Shown piece after piece: positions 43,420-52,195 of a stretch of DNA of 64,000 nucleotides. The stretch is from Konateibacter massiliensis (GTDB lineage: Bacteria > Bacillota > Clostridia > Lachnospirales > Lachnospiraceae): NCBI RefSeq assembly GCF_900184995.1, contig NZ_LT860099.1:2702356-2766355 (forward strand). Reading direction: 5' to 3'. Under the pieces are notes generated by a model that worked only from the letters and a program-made list of their open reading frames with translations, was not told the DNA's origin and made no database searches. The translations under genes were made by a program, and so were the position numbers. Within the stretch, counting starts at the first letter, position 1, and each line of letters starts with the position of its first letter.

Positions 43420-43968
43420 ATGAACAAAGCAATTGGAATGGTAGAATATAAAACGGTTTCCACCGGTATGAAAGCAGCTGATATGCTTGTAAAAACCGCA
43501 AATGTGGAATTGCTTCAGGCGCAGACTGTCTGTCCGGGAAAATTTATTATATTATTCAGCGGCGATTTAAGCGCAATCAAAGCTTCGGTGAATGCGGTTG
43601 AGACAGCGTATCCGGAAGCCTTAATTGATAAATTTGTACTTGGAAATCCACATGAATCGATTTTTAAAGCACTGAGCTGTACGGCTGAGATTGATACAGT
43701 ATCCGCTTTAGGAGTAATTGAGACATTCACGGCTGCATCCGCAATTGTAGCGGCAGATCATGCGGCAAAGACCGCACAGGTTGATTTATTTGAAATTCGC
43801 TTATGCAGAGGTATGTGCGGAAAATCCTACGTGCTGTTGACAGGCAGTGTTGCTGCGGTGACAGAGTCAGTTGAATCCTCTATCGCATTGATTAGAGAGG
43901 AAGGCATGCTTTTAGACTATGCGGTGATACCAAGTCCTTCGAAGGATTTTGTGAATACGTTAATGTAA
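43420..43968 (+). CDS. pduT: Microcompartment shell protein, BMC-T, PduT type
   Basis: Tandem BMC-domain trimeric shell protein of 182 residues. The first domain is NKAIGMVEYKTVSTGMKAADML, the second ALGVIETFTAASAIVAADHA. Cys38 lies in TVCPGKF, the same position as the cysteine that holds a 4Fe-4S cluster in the trimer pore of Salmonella/Citrobacter PduT (from memory). With PduS it could pass electrons across the shell and regenerate NAD. It ends the shell gene block and is followed by a terminator. Confidence 0.9.
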   Translation: MNKAIGMVEYKTVSTGMKAADMLVKTANVELLQAQTVCPGKFIILFSGDLSAIKASVNAVETAYPEALIDKFVLGNPHESIFKALSCTAEIDTVSALGVIETFTAASAIVAADHAAKTAQVDLFEIRLCRGMCGKSYVLLTGSVAAVTESVESSIALIREEGMLLDYAVIPSPSKDFVNTLM

Positions 43969-43978
43969 AATATAAAAA

Positions 43979-44012
43979 GGCGATAAAGATTTTAATTCTC
44001 TATCGCTTTTTT
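43979..44012 (+). terminator. Terminator after pduT
   Basis: GCGATAAAGA pairs with TCTCTATCGC with one mismatch and runs into TTTTTTAG. It ends the microcompartment transcript before the regulator. Confidence 0.8.
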
Positions 44013-44082
44013 AGTATCAATATAATGAAATGAGATGTTGTTTTATATTGTTTCCACAAAAAAATATACAAAATACTACAAA

Positions 44083-44104
44083 AAACAAACATATTGTGGT
44101 ATAA
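44083..44104 (+). promoter_or_regulatory. Promoter region of the DeoR-type gene
   Basis: TATAAT at about 44099-44104 follows GTGG. An upstream AAAAACAAACATA segment resembles the A/C-rich motif near the operon promoter at 36 kb. It may be an autoregulatory site. No good -35 is visible. Confidence 0.4.
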
Positions 44105-44156
44105 TAAATGAAACATAATCACAGTATATTTCATAAAAGAAACTGGAGGGGTAAAC

Positions 44157-44924
44157 GTGCTTGCAATAGAGAGAAAAAATGAGATACTCGCTACTCTGCA
44201 GAAGGAGCAGAGGGTGCTGGTGGCGGAATTAAGCCAAAAGTATAACGTGACAGAGGAAACCATTCGAAGAGACTTAGAGAAGCTGGAAAAAGAAGGATTT
44301 GTAAAAAAGACGTATGGCGGAGCTGTTTTAAACAATAATACGAATGTGGATCTTCCGCTTAGAATCAGAGAGAAGACAAACAAGAGAGAAAAACAGATTA
44401 TTGCCAAGATTGTGGCGGAGCTAGTGGAAGAAGGAGAAACTATCATGCTTGATTCCTCCTCAACCTCCCTTATGGCGGCAAAAAATCTAAAGCAGATGAA
44501 AAAACTGACCGTAATCACGAACTCGGTAGAGGTACTGATTGAGCTGGCAGGAAACAAAGGAATCAATGTGATTTCAACCGGAGGGATGCTTCGAGATGCA
44601 TCGCTTTCTTTGGTTGGAAAAACGGCAGAGCGGACATTGATGAATTTCAATGTGGATAAAGCAATTATTTCCTGCAAGGGTGTAGATATGGAAAAAGGAA
44701 TTACAGAGTCAAATGAGAGTGAAGCAGAGATTAAAAATGTGATGCGAAGCTGTGCAAAAACAACTATTCTTGCAGTGGATAACAGTAAGTTTGACAATGT
44801 ATCTTTCATTAAAGTATCTGACTTGGAGAAAAACGATATTTTGGTCACGGACAAAATGATACCGGACAAATGGAATCAGTATTTTGAGGATAAAGGGATT
44901 CAATTAATCACAGAAAATCAATAG
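44157..44924 (+). CDS. DeoR family transcriptional regulator
   Basis: Repressor with an amino-terminal HTH (RKNEILATLQKEQRVLVAELSQKYNVTEETIRRDLEKL) and a DeoR carboxyl-terminal sensor domain with TIMLDSSSTSLMAAKNL and VISTGGMLRDASLSLVGKTAER. It starts with GTG after CTGGAGGGG. Length of 255 is standard. It sits between the shell genes and rhamnulokinase, as in the C. phytofermentans locus, and probably responds to a deoxyhexose phosphate. Confidence 0.88.
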   Translation: MLAIERKNEILATLQKEQRVLVAELSQKYNVTEETIRRDLEKLEKEGFVKKTYGGAVLNNNTNVDLPLRIREKTNKREKQIIAKIVAELVEEGETIMLDSSSTSLMAAKNLKQMKKLTVITNSVEVLIELAGNKGINVISTGGMLRDASLSLVGKTAERTLMNFNVDKAIISCKGVDMEKGITESNESEAEIKNVMRSCAKTTILAVDNSKFDNVSFIKVSDLEKNDILVTDKMIPDKWNQYFEDKGIQLITENQ

Positions 44925-44942
44925 GTATAAAGGAGAAGATGT

Positions 44943-46367
44943 ATGAGCACACCAATTTACAATTTAGCTTTTGACTTTGGAGCGTCAAGCGGCAGACTTA
45001 TTTTAGGTAAGTATGATGGAGGCAGAATCGAGCTGGAGGAGATACATAGATTCACAAATGATCCGGTTCGGGTTGGAGAAAATTTCTATTGGGATACCTT
45101 CCGTCTGTATCACGAATTAAAAACCGGCTTGAAAAAGGCGGCGGCAAAGAAAATAAAGATTACAAGCCTTGCAATTGACACATGGGGTGTAGACTATGGA
45201 CTGATTGATAAGGATGGTAATCTGATCGGTAATCCGGTTAATTATAGAGATGACAGAACAATTGGTGTGATTGATGAGGTTGACAAAATTGTACCGCTCA
45301 AAGAGGTATATGCTTCGACCGGAATTCAGTTTATGAATTTTAATACAATTTTTCAGTTCTGTGCGGATAAGAAAATGAGACCGGAAATCTATGACAGAGC
45401 AGACAAATTTTTAATGATGCCGGACTTATTTAACTATTTTTTAACCGGAAAAATGTATAATGAATACACGAATGCCAGTACAGGGCAGCTTCTGGATGCG
45501 AAAAAAAGATTTTGGGATATGGATTTAATTGAAAAGCTGGGACTTAGAACAGACTTATTCTGTGAGATGATTCAGCCGGGAACGATTGTCGGCGATTTGA
45601 TTGCAGAGGTTGTAAAAGAGACCGGGCTGGAAGGAGTTAAGGTTATTGCGGTAGGAAGTCATGATACGGCCTCAGCAGTGGCAGGAACACCGTTTGAGGA
45701 AGAAAATGCAGCGTTTTTGAGCTGCGGAACTTGGTCACTCCTTGGTATGGAGATTGATGAGCCTGTTTTAACAGAGGAATCTTACCAGTTTAATTACACG
45801 AATGAAGGCGGCGTAGAGAGAAAAATCAGACTGTTGAAAAATATCAACGGACTTTGGATTATGCAAAACCTCAGAAAGAACTGGTGTGAATTTGAGGAGG
45901 AGGTTTCTTTCCCTGATATTATCAGGGCTTCCCGTGAAGCAAAGAGACAGGACTTTATCATTGACCCGAACGACCAGAGATTTACTGCACCGTACAATAT
46001 GATGAAAGAGGTTATTGCGTACTGTGAGGAGAAGGGACAGGGAACGCCTGAGGGACTCGGTGAAATCGCTATGGCTATTTACAACGGACTGACCAATGAG
46101 TACAAAACAACGGTGGCAAATCTAGAGGTGATTTCCGGAAAGACAATACCTTGCATCAACATGGTAGGCGGTGGTATTCAGGACCAATTGTTATGTGAGC
46201 TGACAGCCAATGCGACAGGAAAGAAAGTTGTTGCAGGACCGATTGAAGGCTCTGTGCTCGGCAATATTGTAATGCAGCTAAAGGCAGTGGATGCCATTGA
46301 ATCTTTGGAGGAGGGACGCAAGATTATCAAGGCTTCCTTTTCACAGAAGGTTCATATGCCAAACTAA
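44943..46367 (+). CDS. rhaB: Rhamnulokinase
   Basis: Phosphorylates L-rhamnulose to rhamnulose-1-phosphate. FGGY kinase fold; the start FDFGASSGRLILGKYDGGRIELEEIHRFTN is specific to the RhaB branch, followed by LAIDTWGVDYGLIDKDGNL and the carboxyl-terminal NMVGGGIQDQLLCELTANATGK. Length of 474 is normal. It is 18 bases after the DeoR gene and probably cotranscribed. It feeds the aldolase at 36116. Confidence 0.93.
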   Translation: MSTPIYNLAFDFGASSGRLILGKYDGGRIELEEIHRFTNDPVRVGENFYWDTFRLYHELKTGLKKAAAKKIKITSLAIDTWGVDYGLIDKDGNLIGNPVNYRDDRTIGVIDEVDKIVPLKEVYASTGIQFMNFNTIFQFCADKKMRPEIYDRADKFLMMPDLFNYFLTGKMYNEYTNASTGQLLDAKKRFWDMDLIEKLGLRTDLFCEMIQPGTIVGDLIAEVVKETGLEGVKVIAVGSHDTASAVAGTPFEEENAAFLSCGTWSLLGMEIDEPVLTEESYQFNYTNEGGVERKIRLLKNINGLWIMQNLRKNWCEFEEEVSFPDIIRASREAKRQDFIIDPNDQRFTAPYNMMKEVIAYCEEKGQGTPEGLGEIAMAIYNGLTNEYKTTVANLEVISGKTIPCINMVGGGIQDQLLCELTANATGKKVVAGPIEGSVLGNIVMQLKAVDAIESLEEGRKIIKASFSQKVHMPN

Positions 46368-46384
46368 TGCTTTAGTGACAAGAT

Positions 46385-46410
46385 AGATAGGCGGTGAAAA
46401 CCGCCTATCT
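46385..46410 (+). terminator. Hairpin after rhaB
   Basis: A perfect 11-bp stem (arms AGATAGGCGGT and ACCGCCTATCT) with a GAAA tetraloop. Only TTTG follows, so it may be a message stabiliser as well as a weak terminator. Confidence 0.65.
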
Positions 46411-46452
46411 TTGAATCTGTTTGAAAAGACAAATAGGCCTTGGTGTTTTACT

Positions 46453-46518
46453 GGCAAAGACAAATGTTTGCCACAAAAAGAATTTGTGGTTGACATTTAT
46501 ATTGAAATAAGATAGAAT
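46453..46518 (+). promoter_or_regulatory. Promoter with two dyads upstream of the DUF4914 gene
   Basis: The promoter is TTGACA (46490-46495), 17 bases, TAGAAT (46513-46518). Two inverted repeats lie directly upstream: TGGCAAA-N8-TTTGCCA (46452-46473) and CCACAAA-N5-TTTGTGG (46471-46489), the second abutting the -35. They are candidate regulator sites. Confidence 0.6.
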
Positions 46519-46562
46519 GAGTAGACTGGTGACTAATAAAGGAAAGTGATTGTGAGGTAGAA

Positions 46563-48446
46563 ATGAAAAATTTATTAGATGAAATGAAATTAAATCTTCC
46601 GGACTACATCCTTGATATTTTGAAACAATCAAAAGGTGTAATTATCCCTAAGACTAGAGAAGAGCTGGTTGCATTAGCAATGGGCAGCAATGAGAATACC
46701 ACGTTTGATGTTTGTTATGATGTGGAAGGCAAGGGAAGTGTAAAGGAAGCAATTGTAACCAAATGTAAGAACGGTATTGTCGTAAATTATCTTGAGGATT
46801 ACATGAGAAGACGTGATCCGAACAGTATGATTATTGCAGATAATAAGGCGACAGATAAGCCAAGATATTCTGATGTATACGGCTGTGATTTTGACGGACT
46901 CAGACAGGAGACCTTTGCATGGTTAAAGGATCAGGAGCTTATTTTCTTTCCATTCAAATCAGGCGGCTACGAATATGGTTATGATTCTATTTTTATCGCA
47001 CCGTCAAATGCAGGCTTCTTTGCAGCAGGTCTTGCAGATTTACAGTATTTCCTGAATATAGATGAAATCGACTGGGAGTTTGATACAAAGGCAGTTGTAT
47101 TTTTGGCACCGCCTTTCCGTCACACACATTTCGACGGAAAGCAGGTTGTTGTTCATAACCGTCTGGATAGTATTCATGAGGTTTATTCCTACAATCTGTA
47201 TCCGGGTCCAAGTGCGAAAAAGGGAATTTATGCCGTACTTTTGGATATCGGTGAGCAGGAGGATTGGGTTACAGCACATGCTTCCACGGTAAAGGTAATC
47301 ACTCCATATGATAATGAAATTGTTATTATGCACGAGGGTGCTTCTGGCGGCGGTAAGAGTGAAATGCTTGAGCAGGTTCACAAAGAAATGGACGGAAGAG
47401 TTGTTCTCGGAAAGAATATAGTGACAGGCGAAAAATATTACATTGATCTCAGTGAGACATGTGAGCTTTTACCTGTAACGGATGATATGGCAATTTGCCA
47501 CTCAGCTATGCAGAAGGGCAGCAAGAAGCTTGTTGTAAAGGATGCAGAAGCAGGTTGGTTCTTAAGAGTTGATAATATTACAAGCTACGGAACATCACCA
47601 CAGCTTGAGAAGACATTTACACAGCCGGAAGAGCCGCTTGTATTCTTGAACATTCAGGCTACTCCGAATGCAACCTGCCTTGTTTGGGAGCATACATTGG
47701 ATTCAAACGGAAAACCGTGCCCGAACCCAAGAGTAATTCTTCCAAGACGTTTGGTAAAGGATATCATATCTGATCCGGTTGAAGTAGATGTAAGAAGCTT
47801 TGGTGTGCGTACACCTGCTTGTACAAAGACAAATCCGTCCTACGGAATTTTGGGTGTGTTCCAGATACTTCCGCCGGCACTTGCATGGCTTTGGAGATTG
47901 GTAGCACCGAGAGGCTACAACAACCCAAGTATCATCGATTCAACCGAGATGACAAGTGAAGGAGTTGGTTCCTACTGGCCGTTTGCAACAGGCAAAAAGG
48001 TTAGACAGGCAAATCTTCTGTTAGACCAGATATTAAACTCTGAAAGCACAAGATACTTACTTCTTCCAAACCAGCACGTTGGTGCTTATGAGGTAGGCTT
48101 TGTTCCTCAGTGGATTGCCAGAGAGTATATCTCCCGTCGAGGCAGTGCAAAGTTTAAGCAGGAACATTTGGTAGAGTCAAGATGCCCATTGTTGGGATTT
48201 GGACTTGACTCCTTAAAGATTGACGGACAGTATATCAGAAAAGCATTCCTTCAGCCGGAGAGACAGCAGGAGGTTGGAATTGAAGGCTATGATGCAGGTG
48301 CTAAGATATTGACTGATTTCTTCAGAAAAGAGCTTGCACAGTACAATACAGAGGAGCTTAATCCGTTAGGAAGACAGATTATCGAGTTATTTATGAATGA
48401 TGCTTCTGTTCAGGATTATATTGATTTAATTCCGATGAGATATTAA
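46563..48446 (+). CDS. DUF4914 family P-loop protein
   Basis: A 627-residue cytoplasmic protein that I place in DUF4914, an uncharacterised family of Clostridia. Near residues 258-268 it has a Walker A-like motif GASGGGKSEM. The GKSE ending is like HPr kinase/phosphorylase, and the fold is plausibly PEPCK-like. Other conserved-looking blocks are FPFKSGGYEYGYDSIFIAPSN and IQATPNATCLVWEHTL. No signal or membrane segment is seen. It has its own promoter and terminator. A sugar or protein kinase role is only a guess from the P-loop. Confidence 0.75.
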   Translation: MKNLLDEMKLNLPDYILDILKQSKGVIIPKTREELVALAMGSNENTTFDVCYDVEGKGSVKEAIVTKCKNGIVVNYLEDYMRRRDPNSMIIADNKATDKPRYSDVYGCDFDGLRQETFAWLKDQELIFFPFKSGGYEYGYDSIFIAPSNAGFFAAGLADLQYFLNIDEIDWEFDTKAVVFLAPPFRHTHFDGKQVVVHNRLDSIHEVYSYNLYPGPSAKKGIYAVLLDIGEQEDWVTAHASTVKVITPYDNEIVIMHEGASGGGKSEMLEQVHKEMDGRVVLGKNIVTGEKYYIDLSETCELLPVTDDMAICHSAMQKGSKKLVVKDAEAGWFLRVDNITSYGTSPQLEKTFTQPEEPLVFLNIQATPNATCLVWEHTLDSNGKPCPNPRVILPRRLVKDIISDPVEVDVRSFGVRTPACTKTNPSYGILGVFQILPPALAWLWRLVAPRGYNNPSIIDSTEMTSEGVGSYWPFATGKKVRQANLLLDQILNSESTRYLLLPNQHVGAYEVGFVPQWIAREYISRRGSAKFKQEHLVESRCPLLGFGLDSLKIDGQYIRKAFLQPERQQEVGIEGYDAGAKILTDFFRKELAQYNTEELNPLGRQIIELFMNDASVQDYIDLIPMRY

Positions 48447-48462
48447 AATAGTTGATTGAAAT

Positions 48463-48512
48463 GTAGACAAAGTGATGCCGGTAAAAGGCGCGCTTTGTCT
48501 ACTTCTGTATTT
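48463..48512 (+). terminator. Terminator after the DUF4914 gene
   Basis: GTAGACAAAG pairs with CTTTGTCTAC (10 bp) across an inner TGCCGG-type loop; TTCTGTATTT follows. Confidence 0.75.
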
Positions 48513-48537
48513 ACCATTAACAAAAGGAGGAATAGGC

Positions 48538-49065
48538 ATGATTTATTTTACATCAGATTTACATTTTTACCATAAAAAACCTATCATGGGAAAACGAACT
48601 TTTTCTTCCGCTAAGGAAAAGAATAAATTTTTAATTGAGCAATGGAACAATACGGTAAGAGAGAATGATGAAGTGTATCTGCTTGGCGATATTTCAGATG
48701 GGAACGGGCTCGAAACAAATGCAGTATTAGGGCGGTTAAACGGAACTAAGTATCTTGTGATTGGCAATAACGATGAATATTTGAATGATCCGCAGTTTGA
48801 CAGAAGCAACTATGCATGGTGTAAACAGTATTATGAGTTGCTTACAATGGATACCAAGTTCGTGCTGTTTCATTTTCCAATCGAGGTCTGGTCCGGATAC
48901 GGAAAGGACAGAATACACCTGCATGGACATTTACACAGGGAAAAGCCCTTCTATGAGCCGATAAGGCGCTACGAGGTAGGTGTGGATTGCCATGACGGAA
49001 AACCGGTTTCAATCGAAGAGATTTGGGAAAGGATCAAAGAATTTCACAATAAAGATCGTTTTTAA
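48538..49065 (+). CDS. Calcineurin-like metallophosphoesterase
   Basis: Small cytoplasmic phosphoesterase of 175 residues. Metal motifs are FTSDLHFYH, VYLLGDIS, IGNNDEY (GNND replaces the usual GNHD, so the general-acid His is missing), FHFPIEVW and HLHGHLHRE. ATG 48538 is chosen because AAAGGAGG precedes it; the open frame begins earlier inside the previous terminator. Proteins of this short type often occur beside other phosphorus genes, but here there is no operon partner. The substrate is unknown. Confidence 0.82.
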   Translation: MIYFTSDLHFYHKKPIMGKRTFSSAKEKNKFLIEQWNNTVRENDEVYLLGDISDGNGLETNAVLGRLNGTKYLVIGNNDEYLNDPQFDRSNYAWCKQYYELLTMDTKFVLFHFPIEVWSGYGKDRIHLHGHLHREKPFYEPIRRYEVGVDCHDGKPVSIEEIWERIKEFHNKDRF

Positions 49066-49090
49066 TGATATTTTACAAAGTCTGATTTTT

Positions 49091-49157
49091 ATTAACGAGA
49101 CTTTAACCAATATTTAACTCCTCACTGGTAGAGAGGCCCCGTCCTTTTGGCTAAAAT
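49091..49157 (+). promoter_or_regulatory. PhoP box and promoter of the ugp operon
   Basis: Three direct repeats ATTAAC (49091), TTTAAC (49102) and TTTAAC (49113) are spaced exactly 11 bases, the pattern of Gram-positive PhoP boxes. A TAAAAT -10 is at 49152-49157, placing the repeats near -46 to -70. A matching set of three lies before the pst operon at 54743. Phosphate-starvation activation is the natural reading. Confidence 0.75.
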
Positions 49158-49196
49158 AGAGTCAGTAAATAAAAGGAAGGGAATGAGGAGTGAGAA

Positions 49197-50324
49197 ATGT
49201 CTACGCTATTACTTAAAAACGTGAGCAAGATATATGACAACGGGATTGCGGCGGTAAGAGATTTTAATCTTGAGATAAAAGACAAGGAATTTGTTATTTT
49301 TGTAGGACCATCTGGCTGTGGGAAATCTACCACGCTGAGAATGATTGCAGGGCTGGAAGAAATATCGAAAGGCGAGCTTTGGATTGATGAGCAATTGGCA
49401 AACTTTGTGGAAAGCAAGGACAGAGATTTGGCTATGGTATTTCAAAACTATGCACTGTATCCATATATGTCAGTATACGATAATCTGGCATTTTCACTTC
49501 AAATAAGAAAAATACCCAAAAAAGAAATTGATAAAAGAGTAAGGCAGGCGGCAAAAATATTGGAGATTGAAAGCCTTCTAAACAGAAAGCCGAATGCCCT
49601 CTCAGGCGGTCAAAAGCAGAGAGTTGCAATAGGAAGCGCGATGGTTAGAGAGCCCAGAGTGTTTTTAATGGATGAGCCGCTGTCAAATTTGGATGCAAAG
49701 CTTCGGGGACAAATGAGGGTGGAGCTTGCAAAATTACATAAAGAGTTGGATGCGACGGTCATCTATGTGACCCATGATCAGACGGAGGCGATGACATTGG
49801 GAACAAAAATTGTGGTAATGAAAGATGGCATGATACAGCAGGCGGCAAGTCCAAGAGAGCTGTATGATAACCCGAGAAATATGTTTGTGGCAGGTTTTAT
49901 CGGACTTCCTGCAATGAATTTTATTATGGCAGAGGTAACGGTAAAAAACAGAAATCTCTATCTGGAATTTAATTTTAAGAAAATAAAGCTTGAGGAGAGA
50001 ATAAGCCGCATTTTATATGAGCAAGGTTATGTAGATGAGGTGGTTGTAATCGGGATTCGTCCAGAAGATATATGCTTTCATGCAAGGGAATTTGAGGAGG
50101 GGGCGGTTACCGTTTATCCGAATAGGAGGGAAATGCTCGGAGCAGAGGCAAATATTTATTTTGATATGGAGAGAACAACATTCTGTGCCAGTGTGCCTGC
50201 CGAGATGGAAATCGACATAAACCAGCCTGCTCAGATTAGTTTTAACCAGGATAAGCTGCATTTATTTGATCCGGATACAGAAGAAAATATTTTGTTTTTG
50301 GATGAGAGCGGAGGGAAGAAATGA
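49197..50324 (+). CDS. ugpC: Glycerol-3-phosphate ABC importer ATPase, UgpC/MsmK type
   Basis: Cytoplasmic ATPase of 375 residues. Walker A is [12 protein letters not shown], signature LSGGQKQRVAIGSAMV, Walker B VFLMDEPLSNLDAKLR. A carboxyl-terminal OB-type domain (IGIRPEDICFHA) is typical of the MalK/UgpC/MsmK group. It is the first gene of the operon and overlaps the permease start through ATGA. Such ATPases can be shared among importers, so it might also serve the ATPase-less sugar system at 32-35 kb. Confidence 0.87.
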   Translation: MSTLLLKNVSKIYDNGIAAVRDFNLEIKDKEFVIFVGPSGCGKSTTLRMIAGLEEISKGELWIDEQLANFVESKDRDLAMVFQNYALYPYMSVYDNLAFSLQIRKIPKKEIDKRVRQAAKILEIESLLNRKPNALSGGQKQRVAIGSAMVREPRVFLMDEPLSNLDAKLRGQMRVELAKLHKELDATVIYVTHDQTEAMTLGTKIVVMKDGMIQQAASPRELYDNPRNMFVAGFIGLPAMNFIMAEVTVKNRNLYLEFNFKKIKLEERISRILYEQGYVDEVVVIGIRPEDICFHAREFEEGAVTVYPNRREMLGAEANIYFDMERTTFCASVPAEMEIDINQPAQISFNQDKLHLFDPDTEENILFLDESGGKK

Positions 50325-51184
50325 AGAGTAAAATAGAAAAATTATTTGAGCCATATACTTATCTGCTGCCTTCTCTTTTGATATTTGGAATTTTTTTGTT
50401 TTATCCGTTTATCAAAACGATTTATTTAAGTCTTTATAAGACAAATAATATGGGGGAGGCAAAGCTGTTTGTAGGCTTGGGAAACTATAAAGATTTGTTT
50501 CAATCGGCATCCTTTTATAATAGTCTGATTGTGACAGGGATTTTTGTGGCAATTACGGTGTCGGTCAGCATGCTGATCGGTCTGTTGGCGGCGATGCTTT
50601 GCAATAAAAGCTTTCCGGGAATCCGTGTGTTCAGTATGGCATATGCGTTGCCGATGGCGATTGCTTCAAGCTCGGCGGCAATTGTATTTAAAATTATGTT
50701 AAATCCATCGGTGGGAATTATAAATAAGCTGCTGGGTCTAAATATTAACTGGATTAACGATCCGAACTATGCGCTTATCTGCGTGGCGCTGCTGACGGCG
50801 TGGCTGAACAGCGGAATTAATTTTCTCTATTTCTCGGCTGGGCTTAGCAACATTGATGAGGCGATTTATGAGAGGGCGTCCGTGGATGGGGCAAATGAGT
50901 GGCAAAAGTTTAAGAGGCTGACGCTTCCGGGACTTAGTCCGATTCTGTTTTACACCTTAATCGTAAATATTATTCAGGCATTTCAATCCTTCGGCCAGGT
51001 GAAAATATTGACGCAGGGTGGACCGGGAGAATCTACCAATTTGATTGTATATTCTATTTACCGCGATGCTTTTTTCAATTTTCGGTTTGGAAGTGCGGCA
51101 GCGCAATCTGTCATACTGTTTGTGATTATTATGTTGTTAACGCTGATTATGTTTCGACTTGAGAAAAGAGGGGTGAGTTATTAA
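50321..51184 (+). CDS. ugpA: Glycerol-3-phosphate ABC importer permease, UgpA type
   Basis: BPD_transp_1 permease of 287 residues with six helices. FEPYTYLLPSLLIFGIFLFYPF opens the protein; the EAA loop is IDEAIYERASVDGANEWQKFKRLTLPG, then TQGGPGESTNLIVYSIYRDAF. Overlaps neighbouring genes on both sides (ATGA and TAATG). The assignment to Ugp follows from the binding protein in the same operon. Confidence 0.85.
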   Translation: MKSKIEKLFEPYTYLLPSLLIFGIFLFYPFIKTIYLSLYKTNNMGEAKLFVGLGNYKDLFQSASFYNSLIVTGIFVAITVSVSMLIGLLAAMLCNKSFPGIRVFSMAYALPMAIASSSAAIVFKIMLNPSVGIINKLLGLNINWINDPNYALICVALLTAWLNSGINFLYFSAGLSNIDEAIYERASVDGANEWQKFKRLTLPGLSPILFYTLIVNIIQAFQSFGQVKILTQGGPGESTNLIVYSIYRDAFFNFRFGSAAAQSVILFVIIMLLTLIMFRLEKRGVSY

Positions 51185-52092
51185 TGGAAGAGATACAGAG
51201 AATATCACCGAATACCATTACGGCGGCGGAGCTTGAGAGACTTAGAGTCAGCATGAACCAGAGGGCAAAGCAGAAGAAAAGGGCAAAGAAAGTTATGCTT
51301 GTCGTGCTAAATACAGTGGTGGCCTCGGTCATACTGTTTCCGCTTTTTTATGCGGTAAGTATAGCGGTTATGCCGTCAAGCGAGGTGTTTTTGACAGATT
51401 TTAATTTGATTGCAAAAAATCCTACTTTGGATAATTTCAAGCAGGCATTAAGCAAAATTCCTTTGGCAAGATTTGTATTTAATTCTTTTCTTGTGGCAGC
51501 ATGCATTACACTGGGACAGATGATTTCCTGTTCGTTGGCGGCATTTTCTTTTTCTTTTTTAAATTTTAAAGGAAAAAAGGTCCTTTTTATGCTGATTATG
51601 GCAACAATGATGATACCGGGGGAGGCGACCATCATTTCAAATTATTTGACGGTAAGCAGCTTTGGCTGGCTGAATTCCTATAAGGTGCTGATTATCCCTT
51701 ATTTGACCTCAGCGATGGGAATTTTTTTGTTCAGGCAGTTTTACATGACGTTTCCGATATCATTGTATGAGTCAGCCAGACTGGATGGCTGCTCCAATCT
51801 ACGATTTATTGCTAAAATATTAACACCGCTCACAAAGTCAGCAATCGGTGCAATGGTAGTATACACCTTCATCAATGCATGGAATATGTATATGTGGCCC
51901 TTACTTGTTACAGGAAACAATGAAATGAGAACGGTGCAAATTGGAATCAGTATGTTAGACAGCGTGGATTCCCAGTCTATCACGATGATGATTGCAGGGG
52001 TGGTCATGATTATCCTGCCGTCTATATCCATATTTATCATAGGGCAAAAGCAGCTTATCCGTGGCATGTTTTCGGGAGCTGTTAAGGGGTAA
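51184..52092 (+). CDS. ugpE: Glycerol-3-phosphate ABC importer permease, UgpE type
   Basis: Second permease, 302 residues, with a charged amino-terminal tail of about 35 residues (AKQKKRAKK) before the first helix. ESARLDGCSNLRFIAKILTPLTK is the EAA loop, and it ends with KQLIRGMFSGAVKG, typical of this subunit. Confidence 0.86.
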   Translation: MEEIQRISPNTITAAELERLRVSMNQRAKQKKRAKKVMLVVLNTVVASVILFPLFYAVSIAVMPSSEVFLTDFNLIAKNPTLDNFKQALSKIPLARFVFNSFLVAACITLGQMISCSLAAFSFSFLNFKGKKVLFMLIMATMMIPGEATIISNYLTVSSFGWLNSYKVLIIPYLTSAMGIFLFRQFYMTFPISLYESARLDGCSNLRFIAKILTPLTKSAIGAMVVYTFINAWNMYMWPLLVTGNNEMRTVQIGISMLDSVDSQSITMMIAGVVMIILPSISIFIIGQKQLIRGMFSGAVKG

Positions 52093-52195
52093 GCAATCGG
52101 TTTGTGTGGTATTTACGGAATATTTTCCGTTTGAATACAAAGGGAAACAGCGCTTGTAAAGCGCAAAACCAATTAGGAAAGAAAGAGGAGATAGA

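Noticed and set aside
44000-44869. 289-codon open frame on the minus strand
   Set aside because: It lies wholly opposite the DeoR-type gene, whose domains and ribosome site are clear. The antisense translation is Ser/Phe/Leu-rich with no recognisable motif.
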